Positions 1-12,129 of a stretch of 64,000 nt of DNA are shown piece after piece (within the stretch, counting starts at the first letter, position 1; the number at the start of each line of letters is the position of its first letter). The notes under the pieces were generated by a model that saw only the letters and a list, made by a program, of their open reading frames with translations, had not been told where the DNA came from and searched no databases. The stretch lies in contig CP126195.1 of NCBI GenBank assembly GCA_030272155.1, positions 5,811,001-5,875,000 on the forward strand. Reading direction: 5' to 3'. This DNA is from Tetradesmus obliquus (Eukaryota; Chlorophyta; Chlorophyceae; Sphaeropleales; Scenedesmaceae). Made by a program: the position numbers and the translations under genes.

Positions 1-302
1 AGGGGAGTGTCCTGTTTCACAGACAGCAGCAGCAGCAGCAGCAGCAGCAGGGCGAGAGACATGGGCTGAGGCAGGATGCAGACGCCACCCTGCTATGCGC
101 AGCATGTCCTATGTTATATCAAGCGCGCTGATTGTGCAGCAAACTCGTCCCAGCTCGCTGCTGCGTGCATTTGCAAACAGCACTGCTGCAGCGTCCAGCT
201 GCCTCATCAACAACGAAACACCACAAACCAACATGCGTCCCTGCTCAACAGCAGTCGTCAGAAGTGCTGCCTGCCTAACCCCATCCCTGCCATACATCCC
301 AC

Positions 303-2578
303 CTTCTGATTCACTGTGGTAGCAGATCCAGGGAACTTTGCGGTCAGGCCTCCTGGCCCGTTGTGCAGCGTCAGCGCTGTCGCAACATCTGTGTAATTGT
401 CGACGCTGAGGCCAGCTGTGAGCACTTGGAAGGGGCCTGTGATGCCCCCATCTGGAACAGGAGGAAAGGCTCCCCCTGCTGGCTTCACTGGGGTTGTGTA
501 GGGCTTGGTGCGGCCCACCACAGCACCAACCAGCCTCACGTCAGCCCTCCAGAAAACAAAGAGCGAGTCAACAGTCTGCAGACGCCAGCGCCGGCAGCAG
601 CAGCAGCACAATTGCAGCAGCAGGACGACTACCAGGGCGACATAATGACACTCAATTACGTGATTGTGCCGCAATGACGACATACGCTGTTAGTGTGGTG
701 CAGCAACGCAGGCCTGGCAGTGCCCGCCATGCAACAGCACACGGCCTGGCAGTGCCCACCATGCAACAGCACACGACCTGGCAGTGCCCGCCATGCAACA
801 GCACTCGGCCTGGCAGTGCCCGCCATGCAACAGCACACGGCCTGGCAGTGCCCGCCACGGAACAGCACTCGGCCTGGCAGTGCCCGCCATGCAACAGCAC
901 TCGGCCTGGCAGTGCCCGCCATGCAACAGCACTCGGCCTGGCAGTGCCAGCCATGCAACAGCACTCGGCCTGGCAGTGCCCGCCATGCAACAGCACTCGG
1001 CCTGGCAGTGCCCGCCACGCAACAGCACTCGGCCTGGCAGTGCCCGCCATACGACAGCAGCAGCAGCAGCAGCACAGCAGCGGGTGTTTACGAACGCCAA
1101 CCCACCTTATCAGCGCGCAAAGCGTTGATGATTTTTGTGATGTTCCTGTCATTGTAGAAGGTTTGAACCTGGACCTCGGTCTTGCTGTTTGGCTGTGTCT
1201 CCATTGTGAACTCAGTCACAATTCCCAGCATGCCCATGCCTCCTGCAAGGCCCCTGAAGATGGGGTCGCTCCTGCAAGCCGTCAACACTGCCCCAGATGC
1301 ATTGACGTACTTCACACACTTCACTTGGTCGATCTGCGGTGCCACAAGAACCATCAGCAGCAGCAGTAACAGTAGCTTTGGAGTGTTAGCGCAGCAGCAA
1401 CAGTGGTGGCGTATGCCTTGGATCATATGCAGAGCTGCACTGTGGTTGCAGGCAGGCAGACATTGCTAAACAAGCTTGGTACTTGCAGGGTGGTGCTCAG
1501 GCGCTCTGCAGAACAGGGAGAGGGGTTGCACATATGCGTTCATGTGGCGTACGCCACAAGACGCCTTGAAGGACGCGCATACATCACAACACAAACGCCT
1601 TGTGTCACTCACCAGCAGGCCCCCTGTGAGTAAGCTTGAGGAACATTGTGCTCAACAGAGACCACCACTACATACACCTTAGCTCAACTCAACTCACCAG
1701 CAGGCCTCCAGTGAGTAAGCTCGAGCCGTGGCCACCCACACTGAACACTCCGCCTACAGTGAGCGCGTCGTGAAAAGGCCATGACAAGCTGACCAGGGTT
1801 CGATTCCCGGCCTCGTAGATGTTTGCAAGTGTGTACAGGTCCATGGATGCGCCCACTGTGATGAGGCCTGTGGTAGGGTTCAAGGGAGCTAGAACCTGCT
1901 TCATATCAAGCACGATGGTTGCTTGAGGTGCGCCGGTGCCGTTTAAAGAAGCACAGAAGAAGGAGCTTGGCGAGTGGGGCAAGCTGCAGCAGCAGAAACA
2001 GGCATTGCCCGCGCACACGAATACAGGTTACAAACATGAATAAACCTGTTGGTGGTGCCAGCGCACATGGACACTGGCCACAGCCCTGAGACAACATCAA
2101 GAGCAGCACAGGCAATGCGTGCACAAGACTCGTCTGACAAACCTATGTGTAGCACTGGCTGCACTGCCACAAGTGCTGCAACATATCTGGTACGCAATGA
2201 TTCCAAGCTTTGCTCAGCAAGCAAAAAAGAGTGCAGCACCAGCTGCTGCAGCGTTCAGCTTGTCGCTAGATCGGTGTTAAGCTTCTGGCTACAGCGTACC
2301 CCTAAAACCATCCTTTGACTCACCGATGTGACACTGCCCTGATGGTCTTTCCAGATCCCGCTAGCCCTGCCACAATTGCTGCCACCTCAGCAGTAGTCTT
2401 TGCAACAAACACCTCAGTGTTGCCGCACGTCACATCCCTGTACGCGTTGATGATCTGTCCCTGCGAGTCTGTTGCGCTGATCAGGACTCGGGCAGCAGAC
2501 TGTGGTTGCTGCGCAGCAGTGCTGAGGGGGGTGACCATGAAGCTGGACCCCACAGGGGGCCGTGCGTCCTGCAAGCAT

Positions 2579-2661
<83 letters not shown>

Positions 2662-3274
2662 AAACAGCAGCAGCAGCAGCAGCAGCAGAAACAGCAGCAG
2701 CAGCAGCAGCAACAGCAACAGCAGCAGCAGCAGCAGCACCAGCAGCAACAGCAGCAGCAGCAGCAGGTCTGAGTTTGGCATGCAGCAAATGCTAAGCCTT
2801 CACACACTGCGCATCATGTGCTGCAGCGCTGCAGGATGAAGCGACTGGTCCCATCAAGTACAGCAGGAGCTGGCTCAAGGGCTGAGCAGGTGCATGGTAG
2901 CATTGCGTTACAAGAGCAGCTGCTGAGTATGTGGTGCAACAGAATGTGCTATAAGGTTCCAAATGTTGACCCGACACAGCAGCTCTACAATCTGCAGCAG
3001 GTCAGCTCACTGCAGTGCTGTTGCATGGCATGCAGGAGCTGTGGAGCTGTGATTTGACTTGAGTTTTTGTTTTCTGTGCCCAATGAGTCTGTCACTGGCT
3101 CCCTAAACGTCCGAGGTCACCCGCGTGTATTTACCAAAGTGTCTAAATGAGGCTGTGCAGTGCTGTTGCATGGCATGCAGGAGCTGTGGAGCTGTGGCTT
3201 ACCTGGCTGCCGGCAGCAGCGCAAGCAACCATGCCGGCGAGAAGCAGGCACAAGACATTGCCATTGCTGCGCAT
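303..3274 (-). CDS. L-gulonolactone oxidase-like FAD-linked oxidase, secreted (3' partial)
   Basis: Five exons read on the minus strand: 3274-3203, 2568-2324, 1983-1698, 1333-1106 and 575-303; phases agree at every junction and give 368 codons before the window ends. Exon 1 is a signal peptide (MRSNGNVLCLLLAGMVACAA). The next part resembles plant gulonolactone-oxidase-like (GULLO) proteins: an RDVTCGN segment, a flavin-binding SHRLPHSPSSFFC segment, then TVGGVFSVGGHGSSLLTGG, typical of the PCMH-type FAD domain. Later exons (VKYVNASG, FRGLAGGMGMLGIVTEF) belong to the FAD/ALO transition. The family oxidises sugar-1,4-lactones with FAD and oxygen; the signal peptide implies the secretory route. 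The C-terminal ALO domain is off the left edge. Substrate is inferred only. Introns carry a CTG tract, a minisatellite and an exon-end echo. Confidence 0.85.
711..1052. repeat. 32-bp minisatellite in intron 4 of the oxidase gene
   Basis: About 10.5 head-to-tail copies of a 32-bp unit (core CCTGGCAGTGCCCGCCATGC) with a few substitutions. It fills the intron between exons 1333-1106 and 575-303. Because 32 is not a multiple of 3, all frames read the repeat and produce spurious Cys/Ala-rich or Gln/Pro-rich open frames on both strands. Confidence 0.95.
1606..1725 (-). repeat. Echo of the exon-3 donor end
   Basis: The end of exon 3 and its donor (plus-strand ACTCACCAGCAGGCCTCCAG, 1692-1711, with flanking GTGAGTAAGCTCGAG) is repeated 85 bp downstream in the intron at 1607-1640 with few differences. 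Only the 1698 boundary joins in phase with exon 4. Confidence 0.8.
2579..2766 (-). repeat. CTG (sense) trinucleotide tract before an acceptor
   Basis: A roughly 190-bp interrupted CAG tract on plus, so CTG in the sense of the oxidase gene, lies immediately before the exon-2 acceptor (ATGCTTGCAG) at 2568. Poly-Leu, poly-Ala and poly-Cys frames here are artefacts of the tract. Confidence 0.9.
3011..3197 (-). repeat. Duplicated start of intron 1
   Basis: A 40-bp segment (core GCAGTGCTGTTGCATGGCAT) occurs at 3011-3050 and again at 3158-3197. The second copy lies just past the exon-1 donor in the sense direction, so the start of intron 1 was duplicated inside the intron. Confidence 0.85.
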
Positions 3275-5123
3275 CTTGAGGGTGTTCTTAGGGAGGACAG
3301 TAAACTATTGCAGCGGCTAGCAATCAGTCTGGGATGGCAGTGGTGGCCTGCAAGTAGCACACACACAAGATGATATGCCATGCACAGCAGCACAGCAGCG
3401 CTGCTAGCATGCCATGCTGGCAGCGCCGCCGCAGTACTGCTATACTACATAGTACAGGCACTAGCAGGTACAATGCTGTCACTTGAAACCGTTGCATAGG
3501 CTGCACCATGTGCTACTGCTGCACTCTACAGTGGACAGCTGTCCAACCAAGTGACAACTGCCAAGACTTCAACTTCCCCCGCCTAATCTACATGGGGCAC
3601 ACAGTAGAGTGTGTGCGTGTAACAGCGTCCCGTTCCAGACGCTGCAGGCGCCCCAACTGTCGAGAATGAGCCACAGACTTCGAATCAGGCGCGATACGAC
3701 TACTGCTGTTGCAAAGTACGTGCAGTAGGCGCATACTCCTCTGAAAAGTGACGAAGTACCATATTATCATACAATATGTCATTTGAACCAGCTAAAACGG
3801 TAAATCCAACGCGCAGCCCAACGTACCACGGAAAGCCCCTCCAACCAACCACATCTGTGCGGCAAAAAGCACTTCAAACCGGGTTGAGTAAGCTCACCGA
3901 TGTGTATCGCCTTGGCTTTTGAGGAGTTTCAGTTTGCCAGCCCTGCTGGAAGCTTGAAACGACCGGATCTCCGAAACAAGCCCTGAGGTTGCTGCGCTTG
4001 CACTTTTAATAGCACACAAGGTGCAACTAAGCTTACTAAAACCCTTCAGTGCTCAATCTTAGCCTGTGCACCGCGTTGTGGCGCACTTATCGTCAGCCAG
4101 ATCCACTGGCCATGGGCGACCAGTGTAACAACTTCTGTGTCACAATGTGAACAACGCTGCCGCAAGCTGACATATCTTAAAGTGAAAACAAATTTGCAGA
4201 ATATAAGTATCGTAGCGCTGGAAGCCCACGTGCACCACCAGTGACATGTGAGATGTGGTACAGTGGCTGAGCAGCTGCTCATGAGCAGCAGCCTGGTGGG
4301 CAAAGCGCCCGGACTGCTAGTGCCAGGGCCTGCCCCGTGAGGCCACCACCAGGGAGCCACCACCTGCTGGTTGAACCAAATACAAGACTCGCGCTTGTCT
4401 TTCTCATTGTGTTGGCACAAAGAACCCTGGACGAGGCGCTGGTGCTGAGCAGCGTGCATGAGGGCCCCTTGAAACGCATCAGGCACAATGACGATGCTAC
4501 GCTGCCCCAGACTGCAACGAACCAAGGCAAATGCATAGATGCACACTTCCAAACAGTGCTGGAACAGGGGAGCCCCGCCTCCGCTAGCGGAGGGGAGCGC
4601 TCCCCTCCGGCCCTCAGGCCCTGCAGGCCCGCATCAGGCTGATGCTCCTCACTAGTAGTGGGCTGATGCTCCTCACTAGGCTGATGCTCCTCACTAGTAG
4701 TGGGCTGCCATGCATGCAATGATGCCATGGCCGTCATGACGCGGCATCATGCCATCATCTTACAGGCTGCTGTTCATCAGCTGCCGTGCTTGGGTGCTGC
4801 CATCATCCCCAAAGATCAGCATCAGCCTGAAGTGTACTGCGTTGCCGTGGCGTCTTGCATTCACTCATCTTGAGGTTTGCTTCCGTTCTGCCTGCAGGCT
4901 TTACGCGGGTGTCACCCAGGACAGTCCTGTGTTGCGACCTTGTGCACGATATCGTGCCACCGATGGTGTCTTGTGTTCTTGCGTCGTCGTGTCTGCACCC
5001 TGTTATGCAAGCAGCTCAACTGCTGCCAGGCAAGTTGCCTGGCAACCCTTTATCAGGCCTTGCCATGACAAAGCCTGCCTTGTTGTTCTTCAAATTAGAG
5101 GGATATAGTTTGCCTGATCAGTG
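3275..5123. other. Intergenic region with small direct and inverted repeats
   Basis: No gene supported. Open frames on minus at 4046-4552 and 4279-4737 overlap one another, show no recognisable motif and cross repeats. At 4565-4625 there is a GC-rich palindromic patch (GAGGGGAGCGCTCCCCTC). At 4639-4710 the unit GCTGATGCTCCTCACTAG is repeated three times in tandem. This interval should hold the oxidase promoter (right of 3274) and the SDR 3' UTR (left of 5423). Confidence 0.6.
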
Positions 5124-5128
5124 TTACA
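5124..5128 (-). terminator. Candidate UGUAA poly(A) signal for the SDR gene
   Basis: TTACA on plus reads TGTAA on minus, about 295 nt after the SDR stop codon. UGUAA is the usual poly(A) signal of volvocalean and related chlorophycean algae. Short motif, so moderate support. Confidence 0.4.
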
Positions 5129-5422
5129 ACAATTTCAACAACACACGAATGCTCAACTTGCATAGACAACGTGACTGAAGTGCACTGCAGCCGCCAGTCT
5201 GGCTGAGCATCATGCTGCAGAGCAGGCATCCGCCACACAGCGGCAATTTGCCGAGGAAACATGCTGATGCAGAACGTGACAAACCAGCACCGACAAATAA
5301 TCGGCACGGCCAATCCAGGTAACCATGCCGCTTCGCAAGCATCACAGCTACCACAGCTATGCAGCAGTGTGCAGCGCCACGATCACTGAGCACTTTCAGC
5401 AGAACCATGCCCTGCAACCTGT

Positions 5423-7456
5423 TCAGCCGCTGACAACAACGCCGCCGTTGGGGTGCAGGGTCTGGCCGCTGACGTAGCTGCCGTCCTCGCTGGCCAGGAA
5501 CACATAGCAGGTGGCGCACTCGCAAGGCTGGCCGGCCCGGCCCATGGGCACAGAGTCACCCAGCTTCTCCAGCTTCTCCTGCACATCCCAAAACAGCAAG
5601 CAGAGGACAAGAGGCACATGCTCAAAGGATAACCAAATGCAGCTCGACGCATTGGCACAGAGTTGCCCAGGCTCACAACCCTCTTCTGCAAGCGCAGGGT
5701 TCAGGCTCAAGGAGGCATGCAGATGCAGTGCACAACAGCAGGGCTGGCCGGGTCGGCCCATGGGCACAGAGTCACCCAGCTTCTCCAGCTTCTCCTGCAA
5801 GCAGCAAACACATTGATAGGCAGGAGGAGGCAGAGCAGGGCACAAGCGCTACGGATCAGTGCACTATCGTACGGCTGGCCGGGGTGGCGTATGGCACAGA
5901 GTCACCCAGCTTCTCAAGCTTCTCCTGTAGGCATAAGAAGCAGTAAAACAACGGAAAGGTGAGCGGTTGGGTGCGCAATCAAGGGATATGCAGAGGGCTG
6001 GCCGGGGCACTTCATTGGCACGGAATCACCCAGGCCCTCCAGCTTCTCCTGCAAGCAGCAACCACCAGTATGGTGGCATCGTTCAATCAGCAGTGCGGCC
6101 TAATGCTGCTCATGGCACAGCAGCAGGGCTGGCCAGCACGGCCCATGGGCACAGACTTGCCCAGCTTCTCAAGCTTCTCCTGTAGACATAGAGATAAGCA
6201 GCAGAAAGCGGAGCAGTGTGCAGCACATTCAAGAGACATGCAGATGCAGCTGAGTGCATGTTGGCAGGACTTGTCAGGGCGGCCCATGGCACAAATTCAC
6301 TCAGGCTCTCGAGCTTATCCTGCAATGCAAATGCATCAACAATGCAGCGAGGCACTGAGAGCAACACAAAACAGCAAGGCAATATGCGAATGCTGCCCCA
6401 GGCAGCCTAGTCCAGTGTGCACTTGCAGATCTGGGCGGGGCAGCACATGGGCGGCGAGTCGCGCCAGGCTCTCGAGCTTCCCCTGTACACATGTGTGACA
6501 CATACTAGCAGCACTGCGGCAGATGAGGGGATGATCAATGCAGCGGCCCAGTGCACATGTAAGGGTGCCCCATGGGCCCTGCATCGCCTGAGCTCACGAT
6601 ATTCTCCTGTGGCCAGATGGATCAGAAGATCAAACATGACACTGTCTTGTTGCACCTCTGATCCACCTGCCCACAGGAGATCAAACATGACACTGTCTTG
6701 TTGCACCTCTGATCCACCTGCCCACAGGAGATCAAAGCGCGTGCAGATGCGACTCGGTGCATGGAAGCAGGCCTCTGCCAAGAGAGGCCCATGGGCACGG
6801 AAACACCCGGGCTCTTTTAGCTTCTCCTGTGCGCAGATACACAGGCTGCATATGTGTTATCCGTAAGCCACGAATACAGAGGACACACAGGTACAGCAGA
6901 GTGCGTAAGGTATGGCTGCCTGGGGCATGGATATACCCAGGTTCTCGACCTTGTTTTGCGGTGCAGCGATTGGATAAGGAACGCCTACGCCATAGGTGCA
7001 CCGCAGAAGAAGGTCGAGCACGGTGTGGGGCATGTGGAAGCACGGCTCAAAAGCACAGGGGCACATGAGTGGCACCAGCTCAGTTGTCGTTGGCGTTGCC
7101 AGCCAGTGGCTGATGGGACGCCTTGCATCACAGTGCAGCAGAGCAGAACAGAGCAAGCAGAGCCAAGCAGGAGCTGCAGACGCTTATCATGCTGGCATTG
7201 CACGTCACTAACGCCTAGAAAGGTGGCGGGCTGCAGTGGTTTCCACATACCTCAGGCACCTTGATTACACAGCAAATCAAAGCATCCCTCAACCCTAAAC
7301 CCAGCACGAATAATGATTTCCAACACTAACACTCACTCCTGGGAAGGTGGCGGGCTGCAGGGGCGTCCAGATGGGGCCAGGGGCCACTGCGTTAACACGG
7401 ATGCCCTTGGACACCAGCTGGTTGCTCAGCGCACGCGTGAAGGAGATCTGCAAAGT

Positions 7457-7489
<33 letters not shown>

Positions 7490-8024
7490 GCAGCAGCCGT
7501 GTACACGACGCTGTTAGTGGATGCATGTTAGCCTGAGTTTTGTTGTGCGCTGTTTGGCAGCCTGTGACTTGCAGCAACACTTCTTGCAACTGCTGGCATT
7601 TGGCAGCTGCTAGTTGCAGGGCCTGCATGTGGCAGTGGCTGACAGTCCATGTGCATCACAGTCCTGCCTTTGCTCCCTTGGTTAAGGTGTAGTTCACAAG
7701 GTGCTGGCAGATCAAAGCAGAAGGAAACCAACTGCTTGAGTTGCATGTGCCTGCTGTTGTGTGTGTTTGCTCACCTGTGCTCCCTTGGTTGAGGAATAGT
7801 CAACCAGGCGCTGAGAGCTCCACAAGCAGAGAACCAACTGCTTGAACTGCATGTGCTCCCTGTTGATTTCATCGATCTCAAAGTGTGCCGCACCTGAGCT
7901 CCCTTGGTTGAGGAGTAGTCAACGAGGCCTGGGCTGCCCTTGTAGGCTGTGACGCTGCTGGTGTTGATGATGGAGGCACCCTCCTTCATGTGAGGCAGCG
8001 CAGCCTGTGCAGCAGCAGCAGGGC

Positions 8025-8085
<61 letters not shown>

Positions 8086-11000
8086 GGTGTTGATGATGGA
8101 GGCGCCCTCCTTCATGTGAGGCAGCGCAGCCTGTGCAGCAGCAGCAGCAGCAGTGGTGTCCGTAGCGGTGGCAGCAGCAGCAGCAGCAGCAGTGGTGTCG
8201 GTGTTGGTGATGGCAGCAGCGACAGCACGTGCCATTGCACTGGCAAGAGCACAGCAGGCAACAGCAGTGTGGTTCACATCCTCCCCATCACTTGCTTTCC
8301 TCAAGCCTCATGGTAGTCTGCTGCACCTGGGCAATTTGCGTCTTGATTTGTGGTGACTTCAGAGATTGACACATAAAGCTGCACGCAGTGGAAGCAAACC
8401 GCAGTTAAAAAAATAGCATAACACAACGTAGCGCACCAAAACGGCAGCCAGCCGCACCTGGGCCATGTAGAAGTAGCCAAACACGTTTATGGAGAAGGTG
8501 GAGACCAGCTGTGCCGGGTCAATTTTGGTGAAGTCTGTCTGCATGTGCTGCTGCGCGGCGTTGTTGACCAGGACGTCCAGGCGGCCAAATTCTGCCACTG
8601 TCTTCTCAACCACCTCCTTGGCAGTCTGCAGGGGGAAAAATAACATGAAGAAAAGGCAGGGCTGTGGTGAGGCAATGATGGCGGCATTGCTGTTGACCAG
8701 GAGGTCCAGTCTGCCAAACTCAGCCACTGTCTTCTCTGCCACCTCCTTAGCGGTCTGCAGATCTACACATGCACATTGCATTACATTACATTATATTACA
8801 TGCTCCACTCAACGAGGAGTGGGAACCCCAGTCAGGAGCCAACGAGAGGCTCATAGGGAGGAAACATCGAAGGAAAACTCATCATCGTCCAAACCGCCAG
8901 AAGAAACCTCAGAAAAGAACTCCTCAGCGTCATCAATAGCTTGAGCAATAGCATGAGAGGGCAAAAGAACCTCAGGATCAGTGTCCGGGTGACACCGCAT
9001 CAGATAGCAACAGTGCACAAAAGCAGCCACCAAAGCAGGTGACTGTCTCATAAAAGTGATCATGTCATCGCCTGCTGGATGGCACCCAGCAATGGTAGCC
9101 CATGTCTGTGACGAGAGATAGAAGGGAGCCACGCCCAAGCGTGGCTCCCTTCTATCTACGAGGCCCCGAAGGGTTCAAACAACATAGCAAACCGCTCGCG
9201 GACTGGTGCATAGAACGGGCACTCAAAGAGCATGTGAAACTCATCCTCAACAACCTCAGACTAGCAACCAGGGCGTAAGCACACCCTGTCACTTCGCGGC
9301 ACAGGAGGTCGCTGCCACCTGCCACTGCAGACACGTAAATCATGAGCACCCAAACGGAAACGGGTCAAGGACCCCAGATGCTCTCTGTTGATCCCAGCAG
9401 TTTGGGAGACATAATCTCGGCACCATAAAGCTGGGCTCACAGACAGCATGTCAGCAGCAGAGCATGCCGCAAACCACCGCTCATAAGTATTGTAGACGCC
9501 ATGACCACTAGCAGCATCACGCGGGTTGACAGGGCACCCCTGCCACTGCTGATACAAAACGCCATCAAAAGCACTCGCAATGGTTTTCAGATCCAGAGCC
9601 TGGAAGTTTTGCAGCCGTTGCACGGCATCTCGCAGCTGCTGTGAGTGGGCATGCACATAATCAAGTACACGTCGCAACTGTGTGCACCACACTGCGCCAC
9701 TGCTGGAAGTTGTGGACAGCCGTAAGTTGTCACGCATAGCACAGGCCAAAAGGGAGGACGCATCCAGATCCACAACCCTGTTCCACATGCCCACTGCCGC
9801 ACGAAGCCACAAACTGACCAAAGGCTGGTGTAGTGTGGTGGTGGGCCCCAAATTCTCTAGACAGAAGCAAGCGAGCAGTGGACTTGCGGACGCGTCCTGC
9901 AAGTGTACGCAGAAACGTGAACTGCACCCTGCTGATGACATTGTTCTGCAACTTGCTGACCAAAGCAGCACCCGAGCCCGCCTGGCTCAGCAGGGCTGGA
10001 CCCCACACTTCGGAACAATAGCACAGGATTGGAGACACAAGAGAGTTGAAAAGCTGCACCTGCATTGACAGACTGCGAATGCCATGCTCCTTGCATCTGG
10101 CCAGCATAGCCCACATCGCTCTGCTACCTCCCGCAGCCAGAGCATCAGTGCAAACAGACACACCCTGAGTGGAATGGAACTGGACGCCCAAGTACCTGAA
10201 CTGCTGTGACACCGGGACCTGCTGCCCCTGGTACTGCCACACTGCTGCACCGCTGTAGCGCTTCCTGTCAAACACCACTACTTCTGTCTTGCCCACATTA
10301 ACCTGCATGTCATACTGATTGCAGCAATTGAACTTGTGCAAAACCATATGACATCTCCTGCAAAAATGGCGTGCACAGACATCCTTCCGATCGCACATGT
10401 ACTTCTAAGTACAGCCTGCTCAGTCAATCCCAGCGCCTGCGCAACAAAAGACATTTTCAGGACAGAGACCTGTGCATTTGCCTCTAGCCCAGGCAGCCAA
10501 AACGCGACAAATCGAAACAAAAAACGCACCTCAGGCTTGCTGACATCGCCCGCAAACTTCAAGCAGCGCCGGCCTTCCTTCTTGACCAGCTCCACCACCT
10601 CATCAGCATCAAGGTGCTCATTGCGAATCATGTGCCGAGTGCATCTTGTTCAAGATCCCAGCCAGATCAGCAACAGCTATCTTCAGGACTGAGACCTGCC
10701 TCTAGTCCAGGCAGCCAAAACCTTTCCAACAGAAATCTCAACAAATTGAAATAAAACGGCGCACCTCAGGCTTGCTGACATCTACTGCAAACGTCAGGCA
10801 CCTCCTGCCCTCCTTCTTCACCAGCTCCACCACTTCATCGGCATCCTTGTGCTCATCAAGGTGCAGCACACCCTGAACTACACAATTGGCTTTGTGCCTC
10901 GCCTCCTGCCCTTGCAACAAGTGAAGTCACACCACACCGTCCAGACTGACATCCATGCTGCCTCAGGCTCTGGCCCATGTAGCCAACACGGCTGCTACAA

Positions 11001-11189
11001 CATTTAGGAACCCACCTCTGGCTTGCTGACGTCTCCTGCAAACTTGAGGCACCTCCTGCCCTCCTTCTTCACCAGCTCCACCACTTCATCAGCATCCTTG
11101 TGCTCATCAAGGTACAGGATGGCGATGTCGGCTCCTTCACGCGCAAAATGCACAGCAACGGCACGGCCAATGCCAGAGTCACCGCCTGC

Positions 11190-11223
<34 letters not shown>

Positions 11224-11546
11224 TGTGCGTACTGCAGCAGAGGATGGCCACGGCAGCGCCCTCACGTGCGAAATGCACAGCAACGGCACGGCCGATACCG
11301 GAGTCGCCACCTGCACAACAGCAGCAGCAGCAGCAGCAGTGTGCTCATCCAGTTACAGGATGGCCATGCCAGCGCCCTCACCCCCGAAACACACAGCAAC
11401 AGCATGGCCTATCCCCGAGTCGCCACCTGAATAACACCAGCAGCACGAGCAGCAAAGTGTGTAATGCGTTAGAGAATGGCCACATCGGCACCCTCACGCG
11501 CGGAATGCACAGCAACAGCACGGCTGATGCCGGCGTCGCTGCCTGC

Positions 11547-11590
<44 letters not shown>

Positions 11591-12095
11591 GTGCTTGTCC
11601 AGGTACAAGATGGCTACGTCAGCACCCTCACATGCAAATGCGCAAAATGCATCGCCACAGCACGCGTGATGCCGCCGCCACCTGGAGTGCAGACATGACA
11701 GCGGCGGTGCATTACTTTGAACGGGTGTCGTGGTTTACTTTGCAACATCACCTGTGATGATGGCCACCTTGCCCTGTAGCTTCCTGTGTGTTTGCAGTAA
11801 CCCTACACCCTAAACCCTGGTGCTGCCTCACCTGTGATGATGGCCGCCTTGCCCTGCAGCTTGCTGTGTTTCGGCAGAAACCCTATATCCTGAAGCCAAC
11901 TAGGCTTGAAGACTCCAAACACTCAACACCAGACGCTACACACCACAATTTGGGTTGAACCCTAAGGCTCCCGCACCTGTGACGATGGCCACCTTGCCCT
12001 TCAGCTTGTCGCTGCCCTTGTAGGAGTCACGTATGAAGATGGGCTTGGAGGCCATGTCAGCCTCCACACCAGGCTGGTGCGCCTGCAGCAGCAGC

Positions 12096-12129
<34 letters not shown>

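Noticed and set aside
711-1052. CRISPR-like direct repeats
   Set aside because: Units abut with no unique spacers, in a eukaryotic intron.
652-1369. Long Cys/Ala or Gln/Pro repeat proteins on both strands
   Set aside because: They are the 32-bp minisatellite read through in all frames; the region is an intron with a consistent donor and acceptor either side.
2320-2807. Poly-Leu, poly-Ala and poly-Cys open frames
   Set aside because: All come from one trinucleotide tract read in different frames; the real exon begins at 2568 after it.
4046-4737. Two overlapping minus-strand frames
   Set aside because: No motif, mutually overlapping, and crossing short tandem repeats; not supported as genes.
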